In this document: in pieces, positions 49,592-57,761 of the stretch
How the letters are laid out: the number at the start of each line of letters is the position of its first letter
Numbering within the stretch: position 1 is the stretch's first letter
NCBI GenBank assembly: GCA_047600765.1
Contig: JASGKF010000001.1
Location: 1,984,001-2,048,000 of the forward strand
Direction of reading: 5' to 3'
Source of the DNA: Viridibacterium sp047600765
GTDB lineage: Bacteria > Pseudomonadota > Gammaproteobacteria > Burkholderiales > Rhodocyclaceae
Length of the DNA stretch: 64,000 nucleotides
The notes under the pieces: generated by a model
The model's database searches: none
The model's input: only the letters and a program-made list of their open reading frames with translations
Told to the model about the DNA's origin: nothing
Made by a program: the position numbers and the translations under genes

Positions 49592-50854
49592 ATGATTGCC
49601 GACCCCCGCAAACTCCTGCAGCAGATGGCCTTCGCGGCCATCAACGCCGTGGCGCCCGTACGCTGCCTGCCCGGCAACCTGCCGCCGGAGCCGCGCGGCC
49701 GCACCGTCGTCATCGGTGCCGGCAAGGCAGCGGCCGAGATGGCGCGCGTTGTCGAGCAGCAATGGCGCGGCCCGTTGTCGGGCCTCGTGGTGACGCGTTA
49801 CGAGCATGGCGTGGAGTGCGAGCACATCGAAGTCATCGAGGCCGCGCACCCGGTGCCCGACAACGCGGGCGAGATCGCCGCGCAACGCATCCTGCAGGCC
49901 GTGCAGGGCCTTACGGCCGACGATCTCGTGCTGTGCCTCATCTCGGGTGGCGGCTCGGCCCTGCTGAGCCTGCCCGCGCCCGGCATCAGCCTGGCCGACA
50001 AACAGGCTGTCAATCGTGCGCTGCTGCGTTCGGGCGCATCGATTGCCGAGCTCAACTGCGTGCGCAAGCACCTGTCGGCCATCAAGGGCGGCCGCCTCGC
50101 GCTGGCCGCAGCACCTGCGCGTTGCGTGACCCTCGTGATCTCCGACGTGCCCGGTGACGATCCCGGCATCGTTGCATCCGGCCCGACCTTGCCTGATCCG
50201 ACGAGCTGCACCGATGCGCTGGCTGTGCTCAAGCGCTATGCCATTGCGGTGCCGCAGTCGGTGCATGCCTTGCTCGAAAGTGGCGCGGGTGAAAGTCCCA
50301 AGCCGGGCAACGAGGTTTTTGCGAACAATGAAGTTCACGTGGTGGCAACCGCGCAAGATGCACTCGAAGCGGCGGCCGAGGTTGCGCGCAGTGCCGGCGT
50401 CACGCCCTGCATTCTCGGCAACGCCATCGAAGGTGAATCACGTGACGTGGCACGCATGCATGCCGGCATGGCCAAGCAGATCCGCCGCCATGCCCAGCCA
50501 CTGCCGGCGCCGTGCGTGCTGATCTCGGGTGGTGAGACGACAGTGACCGTACGCGGCGAAGGGCGCGGCGGCCGCAATGCCGAGTTCCTGTTGTCGCTGA
50601 GCTGTGCGCTGGAGGGCGAAGCAGGCATCTACGCGCTGGCGCTGGACACCGATGGTATCGACGGCAGCGAAGACAATGCCGGCTGCATCATGGGGCCGGA
50701 CACCCTGCAGCGCGCACGCCAGCTGGGCCTGTCAGCGCGTGACCGGCTCGATGACAACGACGCCTACAGTTTCTTCGACGAACTCGACGACCTGATCCTG
50801 ACCGGGCCGACGCGCACCAACGTCAATGATTTCCGCGCGGTGCTGGTGCTCTGA
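49592..50854 (+). CDS. ttuD: Glycerate 2-kinase (MOFRL family, TtuD-like)
   Basis: 420 aa. The N-terminal DUF4147 domain contains VIGAGKAAAEMARVVE and LISGGGSALLSLPAPGISLADKQAVNRALLRSGA; the C-terminal MOFRL domain contains GGETTVTVRGEGRGGRNAEFLLSL and ALDTDGIDGSEDNAGCIM. The family phosphorylates D-glycerate to 2-phosphoglycerate, entering glycolysis; older annotations call it hydroxypyruvate reductase TtuD. It begins 13 nt after garR and is the last gene of the operon. The next gene converges 3 nt away. Confidence 0.93.
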   Translation: MIADPRKLLQQMAFAAINAVAPVRCLPGNLPPEPRGRTVVIGAGKAAAEMARVVEQQWRGPLSGLVVTRYEHGVECEHIEVIEAAHPVPDNAGEIAAQRILQAVQGLTADDLVLCLISGGGSALLSLPAPGISLADKQAVNRALLRSGASIAELNCVRKHLSAIKGGRLALAAAPARCVTLVISDVPGDDPGIVASGPTLPDPTSCTDALAVLKRYAIAVPQSVHALLESGAGESPKPGNEVFANNEVHVVATAQDALEAAAEVARSAGVTPCILGNAIEGESRDVARMHAGMAKQIRRHAQPLPAPCVLISGGETTVTVRGEGRGGRNAEFLLSLSCALEGEAGIYALALDTDGIDGSEDNAGCIMGPDTLQRARQLGLSARDRLDDNDAYSFFDELDDLILTGPTRTNVNDFRAVLVL

Positions 50855-50857
50855 GCG

Positions 50858-51250
50858 TTACAGGAAGCGCAGACAAGCCGTGCCAATCAGCAGGAGTACG
50901 TAGGGCAGGGCCACCGTGGGACGCAGCGCGGCACAGGCATAAGCGCTGAGGAGCGCCACAGCACCACCACGTTGCGCCGTCCACCAGCTGTGCAGCTGCA
51001 GGCCAGGCGTGCCGCCCGCTTCAAGCAGCAGCAAACGCTGACCGAGTCGGCCTTGGGTGGTGCGCAGCATGGCTTCGAGCAGCCACAGCATCAGCAGGGC
51101 CAGGCCCAGCACGCGCAGATTCCAGCCCAGGCCGAATATCAGGACGAAAACTGCGACAGCCAGCATGCGCAACTGCAGTGCGTGAGCTTCGTGGGCGGCA
51201 AACTGGCTTTGCAGGGCCAGCCATTCCTGTTGCTGAGGGGTATCGGGCAT
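50858..51250 (-). CDS. Small membrane protein of unknown function
   Basis: 130 aa. The N-terminus is polar and helical (EWLALQSQFAAHEAHALQLR), followed by hydrophobic segments at about 30-48, 47-62 and two more near the C-terminus (GAVALLSAYACAALRP, VALPYVLLLIGTACLRFL). No family recognised. It converges on ttuD with 3 nt between stops. Start chosen at the ATG 51250; the upstream extension to 51307 lacks support. Confidence 0.6.
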   Translation of the reverse strand: MPDTPQQQEWLALQSQFAAHEAHALQLRMLAVAVFVLIFGLGWNLRVLGLALLMLWLLEAMLRTTQGRLGQRLLLLEAGGTPGLQLHSWWTAQRGGAVALLSAYACAALRPTVALPYVLLLIGTACLRFL

Positions 51251-51322
51251 GGAACAAGTGTGTCGGCGAAATGCGGGAGTCTTGCTGGGTGGGTACGGCG
51301 TGCCCACCCAGCATGTGGTACG

Positions 51323-51583
51323 TCATCGTACGCGCTTTCTCAACAGTCGTTGAACGACGTCCCACAGCCATGCTATGCAAATCGCAACAGTAACGACGGC
51401 TAACAAAACTAGAACAAATAGCTCACGTAGCCAGAAAAGTACGAAACTCCAACCGGTGAGGCTCTTCCCATCCGGAAAAACGTGATGCACCGAGTACGTC
51501 ATCAAGCAGATCAAAAACAGCATGAACAGGACCGCGACTACTAGCCCCATCGTTCTGCGCTCTCTTCGCGGTTTTTCGTTCAT
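51323..51583 (-). CDS. Small two-TM membrane protein
   Basis: 86 aa: a basic N-terminus (MNEKPRRERRTMG), TM about 13-33 (LVVAVLFMLFLICLMTY), a short loop with HHVFPDGKSLTGW, TM about 50-75 (LFVLVLLAVVTVAICIAWLW) and a basic tail (QRLLRKRVR). Not recognised. The AT content here is higher than in neighbouring genes. It starts directly after the htpX terminator hairpin. Confidence 0.6.
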   Translation of the reverse strand: MNEKPRRERRTMGLVVAVLFMLFLICLMTYSVHHVFPDGKSLTGWSFVLFWLRELFVLVLLAVVTVAICIAWLWDVVQRLLRKRVR

Positions 51584-51587
51584 TGAG

Positions 51588-51617
51588 AAAGCCCCTGAAT
51601 AGATGCAGGGGCTTTTT
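51588..51617 (-). terminator. Hairpin terminator downstream of htpX
   Basis: AAAGCCCCTG (51588-51597) and CAGGGGCTTT (51606-51615) form a 10-bp stem with an 8-nt loop. On the minus strand a short TTTC tract follows; on the plus strand a TTTTT run follows. It ends htpX transcription before the small membrane gene at 51583. Confidence 0.75.
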
Positions 51618-51635
51618 AGGCGGCAAACCTTGGGT

Positions 51636-52484
51636 TCAACCACCCCGCGCCATTGCCACCAGACGCGCCACACGTTCTTCGGTGCGCGGGTGGGTCGAGA
51701 ACAAACCCGCAAGACCACCGCCTGACAGCGGATTCATGATCATCATCTGCGCCGTCTCAGGGTGTGCTTCGGCCGTATACATCGGAATGCCGCTGGCGTA
51801 GGCGTGGATCTTTTCCAGTGCACGGGCAAGGGCCATCGGATCGCCACTGATTTCGGCACCACCACGGTCGGCTTCGAACTCGCGGGCACGCGAAATGGCC
51901 ATCTGGATCAGGCTGGCAGCCAACGGGGCGAGCAACGCGACGGCGATACCGGCGATGGGGTTGACCGGGCGGCCTTCACTGTCGCGCCCACCGAAGAACA
52001 TTGCAAAGTTGGCGAGCGCCGAAATGGCACCGGCCATGGTTGCGGAGATCGTCGAGATGAGGATGTCGCGGTGCTTCACGTGGGCCAGTTCGTGCGCCAT
52101 CACGCCGCGCAGTTCGCGTTCCGACAGCATCTGGATGATGCCCGTTGTGGCGGCCACGGCCGCGTTGGCCGGGTTGCGGCCGGTCGCGAACGCGTTGGGC
52201 TGCTGCTCGTTGATGATGTAGACCTTGGGCATGGGCAGGCCGGCACGTTGTGCCAGTTCGCGCACCATGTTGTAGAGGTAGGGCGAACTTGTTTCGTCTA
52301 CCTGCTGGGCGTTGTACATGCGCAGCACCATCTTGTCGGAGAACCAGTAGGAGAACAGGTTCATGGCGCCGCCGAAGACGAGCGCCAGCAGCATGCCGGA
52401 CTTGCCACCGATCATGGCACCGATCACGCCGAACAGGGCCATGATGGCCGCCATCAGGAGGGTGGTCTTGAACCAGTTGAACAT
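51636..52484 (-). CDS. htpX: HtpX membrane metalloprotease
   Basis: 282 aa. Two N-terminal membrane segments (about 8-25 and 30-50), the zinc motif HELAHVKH with later Glu in EFEADRGGAEISG, and two further hydrophobic segments between them. This M48B protease degrades misfolded inner-membrane proteins from the cytoplasmic side, under heat or envelope stress. The ATG at 52484 has AAGG 8 nt upstream; a GTG three codons earlier (52493) is less likely. Followed by a terminator. Confidence 0.96.
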   Translation of the reverse strand: MFNWFKTTLLMAAIMALFGVIGAMIGGKSGMLLALVFGGAMNLFSYWFSDKMVLRMYNAQQVDETSSPYLYNMVRELAQRAGLPMPKVYIINEQQPNAFATGRNPANAAVAATTGIIQMLSERELRGVMAHELAHVKHRDILISTISATMAGAISALANFAMFFGGRDSEGRPVNPIAGIAVALLAPLAASLIQMAISRAREFEADRGGAEISGDPMALARALEKIHAYASGIPMYTAEAHPETAQMMIMNPLSGGGLAGLFSTHPRTEERVARLVAMARGG

Positions 52485-52582
52485 CGTTGTCACCTTGAGG
52501 AAAAGCGCGCTTCTGCACGCACTGTTAAAGACAGTTGCGTAGTGCGCGGGTTCCCTTCAGATGAGGGAGCTGGTGCGGGATT

Positions 52583-53779
52583 TCAACCCGGCTCCAGGCG
52601 CCCGCGGTAGAGCGCCACGATGAGGTCGCGCTGGGTGATGATGCCGGCAAGGCGGCGTTCGTCATCGACGATGGGGATGTGGCTGTGACCGTCGCCACCC
52701 AGCAGGGGCACCAGCTCGGTGATGTGCAGGTCAGTCTGCGCGGTCTGCGCAGGCTTGCTCATGATCTGGCCGACGGCTTCGGGCTTGTCGCTGTGCGTGC
52801 TGCGGTTCCGGCGCAGCAGGCGGCGCAGGCCGCTGGCGATGTGTTCGTGGCCGTCGGCCGCAGCGTGTTTCATGAAGTCGGCCTGCGTGACGATGCCGAT
52901 CACGCGGCGCGCGCGGTCGATGACGGGCAGGGCCTTGATGCCGTGCTCGCGCATCAGCGCCCAGGCTTCGTCGAGCGGCGTGGCGTATTCGGCGTAGACG
53001 ACCTTGCGCGCCATGATGTCGGCGCAGACGACTTCGCCAAAGCGGCGTTTGTAGGCGTGCGCCTCGGCTTGTTGCAGCAGCTGCTGCAGGTCTTCGCGGC
53101 GGATGTCGAGCATCTGCGGAAAGCCGGCCAGCACTTCGTCGAGATCGCTGTCGCTGAAGCCGGCGCGGCTGGCGGCCGAGATTTCGTGTTCGCGCTTCTG
53201 TGCAGCACTGAGCGGGCGCGCACGCTGCGGATAGGGGCGACCGCAAAGATGGTGGAACGCGATGGCCATGCCCAGCAGGCAGAAGGAGTTGAGCATCACG
53301 GGCGCCAGCACGAAGCCCAGGCCCAGCTTGTGCACGGCCGGCCCGCCGAGCACCGCGGTGAGCGCCACGGCGCCGGAGGGCGGATGCACACAGCGCAGCG
53401 CCAGCATGCCGCCTATGGCAAGGCCGATGGCTACACCGGCGGCCATGATGGGTTCATCGGGCAAGGCGAGGTGGCAGCCGACACCGACGATGCTGGCGAC
53501 GAGGTTGCCGCCGATGATGGACCAGGGCTGGGCCAGCGGGCTGGCCGGCACGGCGAACAGCAGCACGGCCGAGGCGCCCATCGGTGCGATCAACCAGGGC
53601 AGGCTGCCGGCTTCACCCGCCACGGCGCGGCCGACGAAGCCCGTGACGAGGATGCCCAGCAAGGCGCCGACGCAGGCGCGGATGCGTTCTTCAGCATCGC
53701 CACCGGCCATGGCGGGAAACAGGCTCTTCAGGCCTGCGCGCAGCTTTGCCAGCTGTTGCTTCAGTGAGTTGTGACTCAT
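52583..53779 (-). CDS. HPP-family membrane protein with C-terminal tandem CBS domains
   Basis: 398 aa. The first about 190 residues form an HPP domain with four or so membrane segments and the motif CVHPPSGAVALTAVLGG. A helical linker follows (KREHEISAASRAGFSDSDLDEVL), then two CBS domains (VCADIMARKVVYAEYATPLDEAW... and VGQIMSKPAQTAQTDLHITELV...). HPP proteins are linked to nitrite transport in photosynthetic organisms; the CBS pair suggests control by adenine nucleotides. Ligand unknown. Start ATG at 53779. Confidence 0.87.
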   Translation of the reverse strand: MSHNSLKQQLAKLRAGLKSLFPAMAGGDAEERIRACVGALLGILVTGFVGRAVAGEAGSLPWLIAPMGASAVLLFAVPASPLAQPWSIIGGNLVASIVGVGCHLALPDEPIMAAGVAIGLAIGGMLALRCVHPPSGAVALTAVLGGPAVHKLGLGFVLAPVMLNSFCLLGMAIAFHHLCGRPYPQRARPLSAAQKREHEISAASRAGFSDSDLDEVLAGFPQMLDIRREDLQQLLQQAEAHAYKRRFGEVVCADIMARKVVYAEYATPLDEAWALMREHGIKALPVIDRARRVIGIVTQADFMKHAAADGHEHIASGLRRLLRRNRSTHSDKPEAVGQIMSKPAQTAQTDLHITELVPLLGGDGHSHIPIVDDERRLAGIITQRDLIVALYRGRLEPG

Positions 53780-53825
53780 CCAGCCCCCTTGTTCTTGGGG
53801 GCGTAGTGTAGGCCGGCTCGCGGCT

Positions 53826-54374
53826 TTACTGCTCGTCCTGTTCCTGCAGCGGCGAGCGGGACCAGTCGAATGTCGTGAGCAAACGTGCGGCCTGCGCGTC
53901 GAAGGCTTCGTGATAGCAGTGTTGATGCGCGACAACGCTTGCGCCGCCGCCTTCGGAGAATCCCAGCCCCTTGAGCACGAGCTCAAAGCGTGGCAGCGGG
54001 CCGTAGCCGAACACCTCGTTGTGACGATCCCACACCACGGTGGCATTTTCGGCAGGTGAGTGAGCCCAGATGTCGAAGCGCGCATCCTTCGACAGGAACG
54101 AGCCGAATTCATCCATGAAGCCGTTGAAGGTATCGATATCTATCGCGGGGCTTTGATAGCGTCCGGGCTCGCCTTCGCCGCGCGGTGTATGCAGGATGTA
54201 CAGCAGGAAGAAGGGCGGCGTCAGTGATGCCACAAGCTGGCGGAAGATCGCGGGCTCTCCGCCCGGCACACCGGCAAAAAGACGCGTGCCACCTTCGATG
54301 GCTTGAAGCTGATAGCTCGCTGGATGGATGTGCTCCACCCATTCCGTGCCAGCAGGAATCCCCAGTTTGTACAT
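53826..54374 (-). CDS. Hypothetical 182-aa protein
   Basis: Not recognised. Soluble, mixed alpha/beta: YKLGIPAGTEWVEHIHPASYQLQAIEGGTRLFAG, then VASLTPPFFLLYILHTPRG, an acidic IDIDTFNGFMDEFGSFLS, and FDIWAHSPAENATVVWDRHNEVFGYG. The last part includes HQHCYHEAFDAQ, a His/Cys cluster that could bind metal (inference). No signal peptide. It starts 4 nt after the stop of the upstream DUF1615 lipoprotein gene, so the two are likely co-transcribed. Confidence 0.65.
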   Translation of the reverse strand: MYKLGIPAGTEWVEHIHPASYQLQAIEGGTRLFAGVPGGEPAIFRQLVASLTPPFFLLYILHTPRGEGEPGRYQSPAIDIDTFNGFMDEFGSFLSKDARFDIWAHSPAENATVVWDRHNEVFGYGPLPRFELVLKGLGFSEGGGASVVAHQHCYHEAFDAQAARLLTTFDWSRSPLQEQDEQ

Positions 54375-54378
54375 GTCT

Positions 54379-55647
54379 TCAGAGCCCGTGGCTGGCGCGC
54401 TGGCGGGCCATGCAGGTGCTCCAGCGCTGTTCCACCGAGGCCGCATAGCCGGTGGTGGTCAGCGTGCGTTTGAACTTGGGGCTCTGCACGGCGATCTGCG
54501 GCAGGATGAAGCGCGGCAGGGTCTGCTTGGCGGCGGCGTCGGCCATCAGGAAGACGCGTTGCCACAGGCGTGTCTTCTCGAAGGCTTCGCTCTTCTCCTG
54601 CAGCAGTTCGCGGCGCACGTCGGCGCGCGGTACGCCCAGCGAGGCGGACAGACTTTCGAGCACCTTCTGCGTGTTGCTGGGCGTGGGTGAGGGGCGGTTG
54701 ATGCCCTCGTAGATCAGCAGGTCGCCATCGAGCGCGAGCGCCTGCCCGCTGATGCGCGACAGGGCTTGCTGAAAGGCGGCGTTGCGGCTCGCGAAGCGGC
54801 CCGCGTTGTAGTCGGCGAAGCGGTAGCGCGGGTGGTCGTAGGCGACCTTGTAGTCGAGCAGCAGGGCTACGCCGAAGTAGAGGCCGCCGCGGCGTGTGAA
54901 GGTTTCGCGGCGCACGGAGGCGACGCGGCCCCAGGGATAAGGCTTTTGTTTGGCGTGCTCTTCGGCAAACGCCACGTTCACCTGCATTGCGCCGGCAGTG
55001 TGCACGGGGTTGTCGGGCTGGTATTTGCGTGCGACGTCCGGCAGTAGCCCGCTGAGTTCTTCGTAGAGCAGGCTGACGTCGGACTCGGTGCGCAGGGCGT
55101 CGACACGGGCGCCCCAGCTGCGGCCGTCGCGGCTCTTCTGCTGCAGACCTTTCTCGACGATGACTTCGGGGATGCTGTAGCGGCTGCGGCGCACCTCGAT
55201 CTCACGTTTGACGAGGGTCGGCAGGTTGGGCACTTCGGGGTCGGCAGAGAAGCTCGATTCCTGTTCGATGGTGGCCAGCACGGCACAGACGTTGTCGGGC
55301 GTCAGCGGGATGCGCAGCGCGCCCATGGCGATGCCCACGTCGTTGGCCCAGTCGTTGGCGTCAGTGACGCGTGCGGGCAGCAGGCGCTTGAAGGTGGCAA
55401 TGGTTTGCGGCAGGTCGTAGGTAGCGGGCAGCGGCGGCGGTGCACTCGACGAAGAGCTGCTGCGTGGGGCCGTGGGTCGTGCGGGTGAGCTCGACTTTGC
55501 GCTGCTGCTCGACGCGGCGACCGGCGCACCCGGCTTGTCGGGCAGCGTTTCGCCAAACATGCCGCAGCCGGTGAGCAGGCTGGTGACAAGCAGGACAAGG
55601 GGCAGCAGGGAGTAGCAGCGGCGCAGCATCGGGGACGGAGCCAGCAT
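54379..55647 (-). CDS. DUF1615 family lipoprotein with Ser-rich tether
   Basis: 422 aa. Signal peptide with lipobox LLTGC (Cys28), a Ser/Pro/Ala tether to about residue 75, and a DUF1615 domain. The region AVLATIEQESSFSADPEVPNL has the ESSF motif reminiscent of the catalytic Glu of soluble lytic transglycosylases, followed by AGAMQVNVAFAE and FADYNAGRFASRNAAFQQAL, again transglycosylase-like. A peptidoglycan-lytic role is therefore plausible (inference); DUF1615 itself has no assigned function I know of. Outer-membrane anchored. Alternative start at 55629. Confidence 0.8.
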   Translation of the reverse strand: MLAPSPMLRRCYSLLPLVLLVTSLLTGCGMFGETLPDKPGAPVAASSSSAKSSSPARPTAPRSSSSSSAPPPLPATYDLPQTIATFKRLLPARVTDANDWANDVGIAMGALRIPLTPDNVCAVLATIEQESSFSADPEVPNLPTLVKREIEVRRSRYSIPEVIVEKGLQQKSRDGRSWGARVDALRTESDVSLLYEELSGLLPDVARKYQPDNPVHTAGAMQVNVAFAEEHAKQKPYPWGRVASVRRETFTRRGGLYFGVALLLDYKVAYDHPRYRFADYNAGRFASRNAAFQQALSRISGQALALDGDLLIYEGINRPSPTPSNTQKVLESLSASLGVPRADVRRELLQEKSEAFEKTRLWQRVFLMADAAAKQTLPRFILPQIAVQSPKFKRTLTTTGYAASVEQRWSTCMARQRASHGL

Positions 55648-55726
55648 TCGGCCCCGCAGTATGCCTCGGCTGCTGCGGGGCGACTATCTCAGGGCCGACT
55701 GACGGGCAGGGGCGCCCTTGGTCTGT

Positions 55727-57607
55727 TCAGATGGCGATCTGGCTGCCCAGTTCGACCACTCGTCCCGGCGGTAGCTGGAAGAAGCGGGTCGCGGGCGTGG
55801 CGTTGCGGAACATCAGCTCGAAGATGCGCTCGCGCCACACCGGCATACCCTCGCCGGGGGTGGGCAGCAGGGTCTCGCGGCTGATGAACCAGGACACGCT
55901 GGAGGCATCGACTTCCAGCCCCTGCTCTTCGGCCCACTCCAGCGCAGCGGGGATGTCGGGTGTTTCCATGAAGCCGAAGAACACTTTGACGCGATGCGCG
56001 TTGTGGCAGATGCGTTCGACGAGCACGCGTTGCGACATCTCGAGGCGTGGCACGGGCATGAAGTTGACGGTCAGGAAGATCAGTTTGTCGTGCAGTACGC
56101 GGTTGTGTTTGAGGTTGTGCAGCAGGGCATTGGGCACCTGCTCGGGGCGCGGGTTGAGGAACACGGCCGTGTGGTCGGCACGCAGCACGGTTTCATGCTC
56201 CATGCTGCGGATGAAGGGCACCAGCGGCACGCTGTCGTTGGCCATGCGCGCAGTCAGGTATTCGCGTCCGGTGCGCCAGGTGGTCAGCAGCAGGAAGATC
56301 ACACTGCCGAAGACCAGCGGGAACCAGCCGCCGTCGGCAATCTTGGTCGCGTTGGCGGCCAGGAAGACCAGCTCGACGATCAACAGCGGGCCGAACACGG
56401 CGAGCGCCAGCAGGTTGTGCCACTGCCAGTCGCGACGCGCGACGGAGAAGGCGAGGATCGTGGTGACCAGCATGGTCAGCGTGACGGCGATGCCATACGC
56501 AGCGGCGAGGGCCGACGAACTCTTGAAGCCCAGCACGACGAGGATCACGAGGACCAGCAGCGCCCAGTTCACGAAGGGCATGTAGATCTGCCCCATTTGC
56601 GAACCCGAGGTGTGGCGGATGTTCATGCGCGGGCAGTAGCCGAGCTGGATCAGCTCGCGTGTTACCGAGAAGGCGCCGGTGATGAGGGCCTGCGAGGCGA
56701 TGACGGTGGCGGCGGTAGCGAGGCCCACCATCGGGTAAAGGCCCCAATCGGGCACCGAGAGGTAGAAGGGATTGCGCGCGGCCTCGGGGTCAGCGATCAA
56801 GAGTGCACCCTGGCCGAAGTAGTTGAGCAGCAGCGCGGGCAGCACGAGGCAGACCCAGGCGAGGCGGATCGGCTTCTTGCCGAAGTGGCCCATGTCGGCG
56901 TACAGCGCCTCACCGCCGGTGACGGTGAGGAACACCGCGCCCATGGCGAGGAAGCCGACAGTTTGGTGCGTGAGGAGGAAACCCAATGCGTAATGCGGTG
57001 ACAGCGCCGTCAGCACCTGCGGATGCGCGACGATGTTGCTGACGCCGATGAGGGCCAGTGCGCCGAACCACACGCAGACGATGGGGCCGAAGAAGGTACC
57101 GACCTTGGCCGTGCCCTTGCTCTGTACGCAGAACAGGCCGATCAGGATGCCCACGGTGATCGGCAGCACGAAGGGCGTGAAGGCGGGCGTGGCGACTTCG
57201 AGTCCTTCGACTGCTGACAGCACCGAGATGGCTGGTGTGATGACGCCGTCACCGTAGAACAGCGCCGCACCGAACAGGCCGGCCCAGATCGCGAAGTTGC
57301 GTTTGCGCGGGCGGTCTTTCGCCTGCTCGACGACGCGCGCCATCAGCGCCACCACGCCGCCTTCGCCGTGGTTGTCGGCGCGCAGCACGATCATCACGTA
57401 CTTGAAGCTGACGATGACGAGCAGGCTCCACACCATCAGCGAGAGGATGCCCAGCACGTTGTCGGCGACCACCGGCAGGGGGTAATGCGTCTGCGCGAAG
57501 GCTTCCTTCATCGCGTACAGCGGGCTGGTGCCGATGTCGCCGAAGACCACGCCGAGGGCGGCGAGTGTGAGGGTGGAGAGCGATTGCTTGTCGTGTGACT
57601 GGCTCAT
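55727..57607 (-). CDS. kup: Kup low-affinity potassium uptake protein
   Basis: 626 aa, KUP/HAK/KT family. Twelve or so membrane segments, with LGVVFGDIGTSPLYAMKEAF, GVITPAISVLSAVEGLEVATP and VFLTVTGGEALYADMGHFGKKPIR, the signature stretches of Kup. A C-terminal cytoplasmic domain begins near residue 465 (VPLVPFIRSMEHET). It imports K+ by H+ symport. It lies downstream of kdpD and kdpE on the same strand, separated by a 93-bp palindromic element; control by this KdpDE pair is inference. Confidence 0.95.
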   Translation of the reverse strand: MSQSHDKQSLSTLTLAALGVVFGDIGTSPLYAMKEAFAQTHYPLPVVADNVLGILSLMVWSLLVIVSFKYVMIVLRADNHGEGGVVALMARVVEQAKDRPRKRNFAIWAGLFGAALFYGDGVITPAISVLSAVEGLEVATPAFTPFVLPITVGILIGLFCVQSKGTAKVGTFFGPIVCVWFGALALIGVSNIVAHPQVLTALSPHYALGFLLTHQTVGFLAMGAVFLTVTGGEALYADMGHFGKKPIRLAWVCLVLPALLLNYFGQGALLIADPEAARNPFYLSVPDWGLYPMVGLATAATVIASQALITGAFSVTRELIQLGYCPRMNIRHTSGSQMGQIYMPFVNWALLVLVILVVLGFKSSSALAAAYGIAVTLTMLVTTILAFSVARRDWQWHNLLALAVFGPLLIVELVFLAANATKIADGGWFPLVFGSVIFLLLTTWRTGREYLTARMANDSVPLVPFIRSMEHETVLRADHTAVFLNPRPEQVPNALLHNLKHNRVLHDKLIFLTVNFMPVPRLEMSQRVLVERICHNAHRVKVFFGFMETPDIPAALEWAEEQGLEVDASSVSWFISRETLLPTPGEGMPVWRERIFELMFRNATPATRFFQLPPGRVVELGSQIAI

Positions 57608-57641
57608 GGTGGAATCACTACATGTCAGATGCGCAAAGACC

Positions 57642-57734
57642 GTCATTCCCGCGAGGTTTGTAGAACTCGCGGAAATCCAGCGTCGTTTGTGCGGGTGGAG
57701 GAAGTCACTGGATTCCCGCTTTCGCGGGAATGAC
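57642..57734. repeat. 93-bp palindromic element with perfect terminal inverted repeats (MITE/REP-like)
   Basis: GTCATTCCCGCGA (57642-57654) and TCGCGGGAATGAC (57722-57734) are perfect 13-bp terminal inverted repeats. A second inner pair, GCGGAAATCCAG (57669-57680) and CTGGATTCCCGC (57708-57719), matches at 11 of 12. The right end contains ATTCCC-N8-GGGAAT, the same core as the Neisseria dRS3 repeat. It lies between kdpE and kup. Confidence 0.85.
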
Positions 57735-57761
57735 ATACAGGAGGCATGGCAGGGATCTGAC

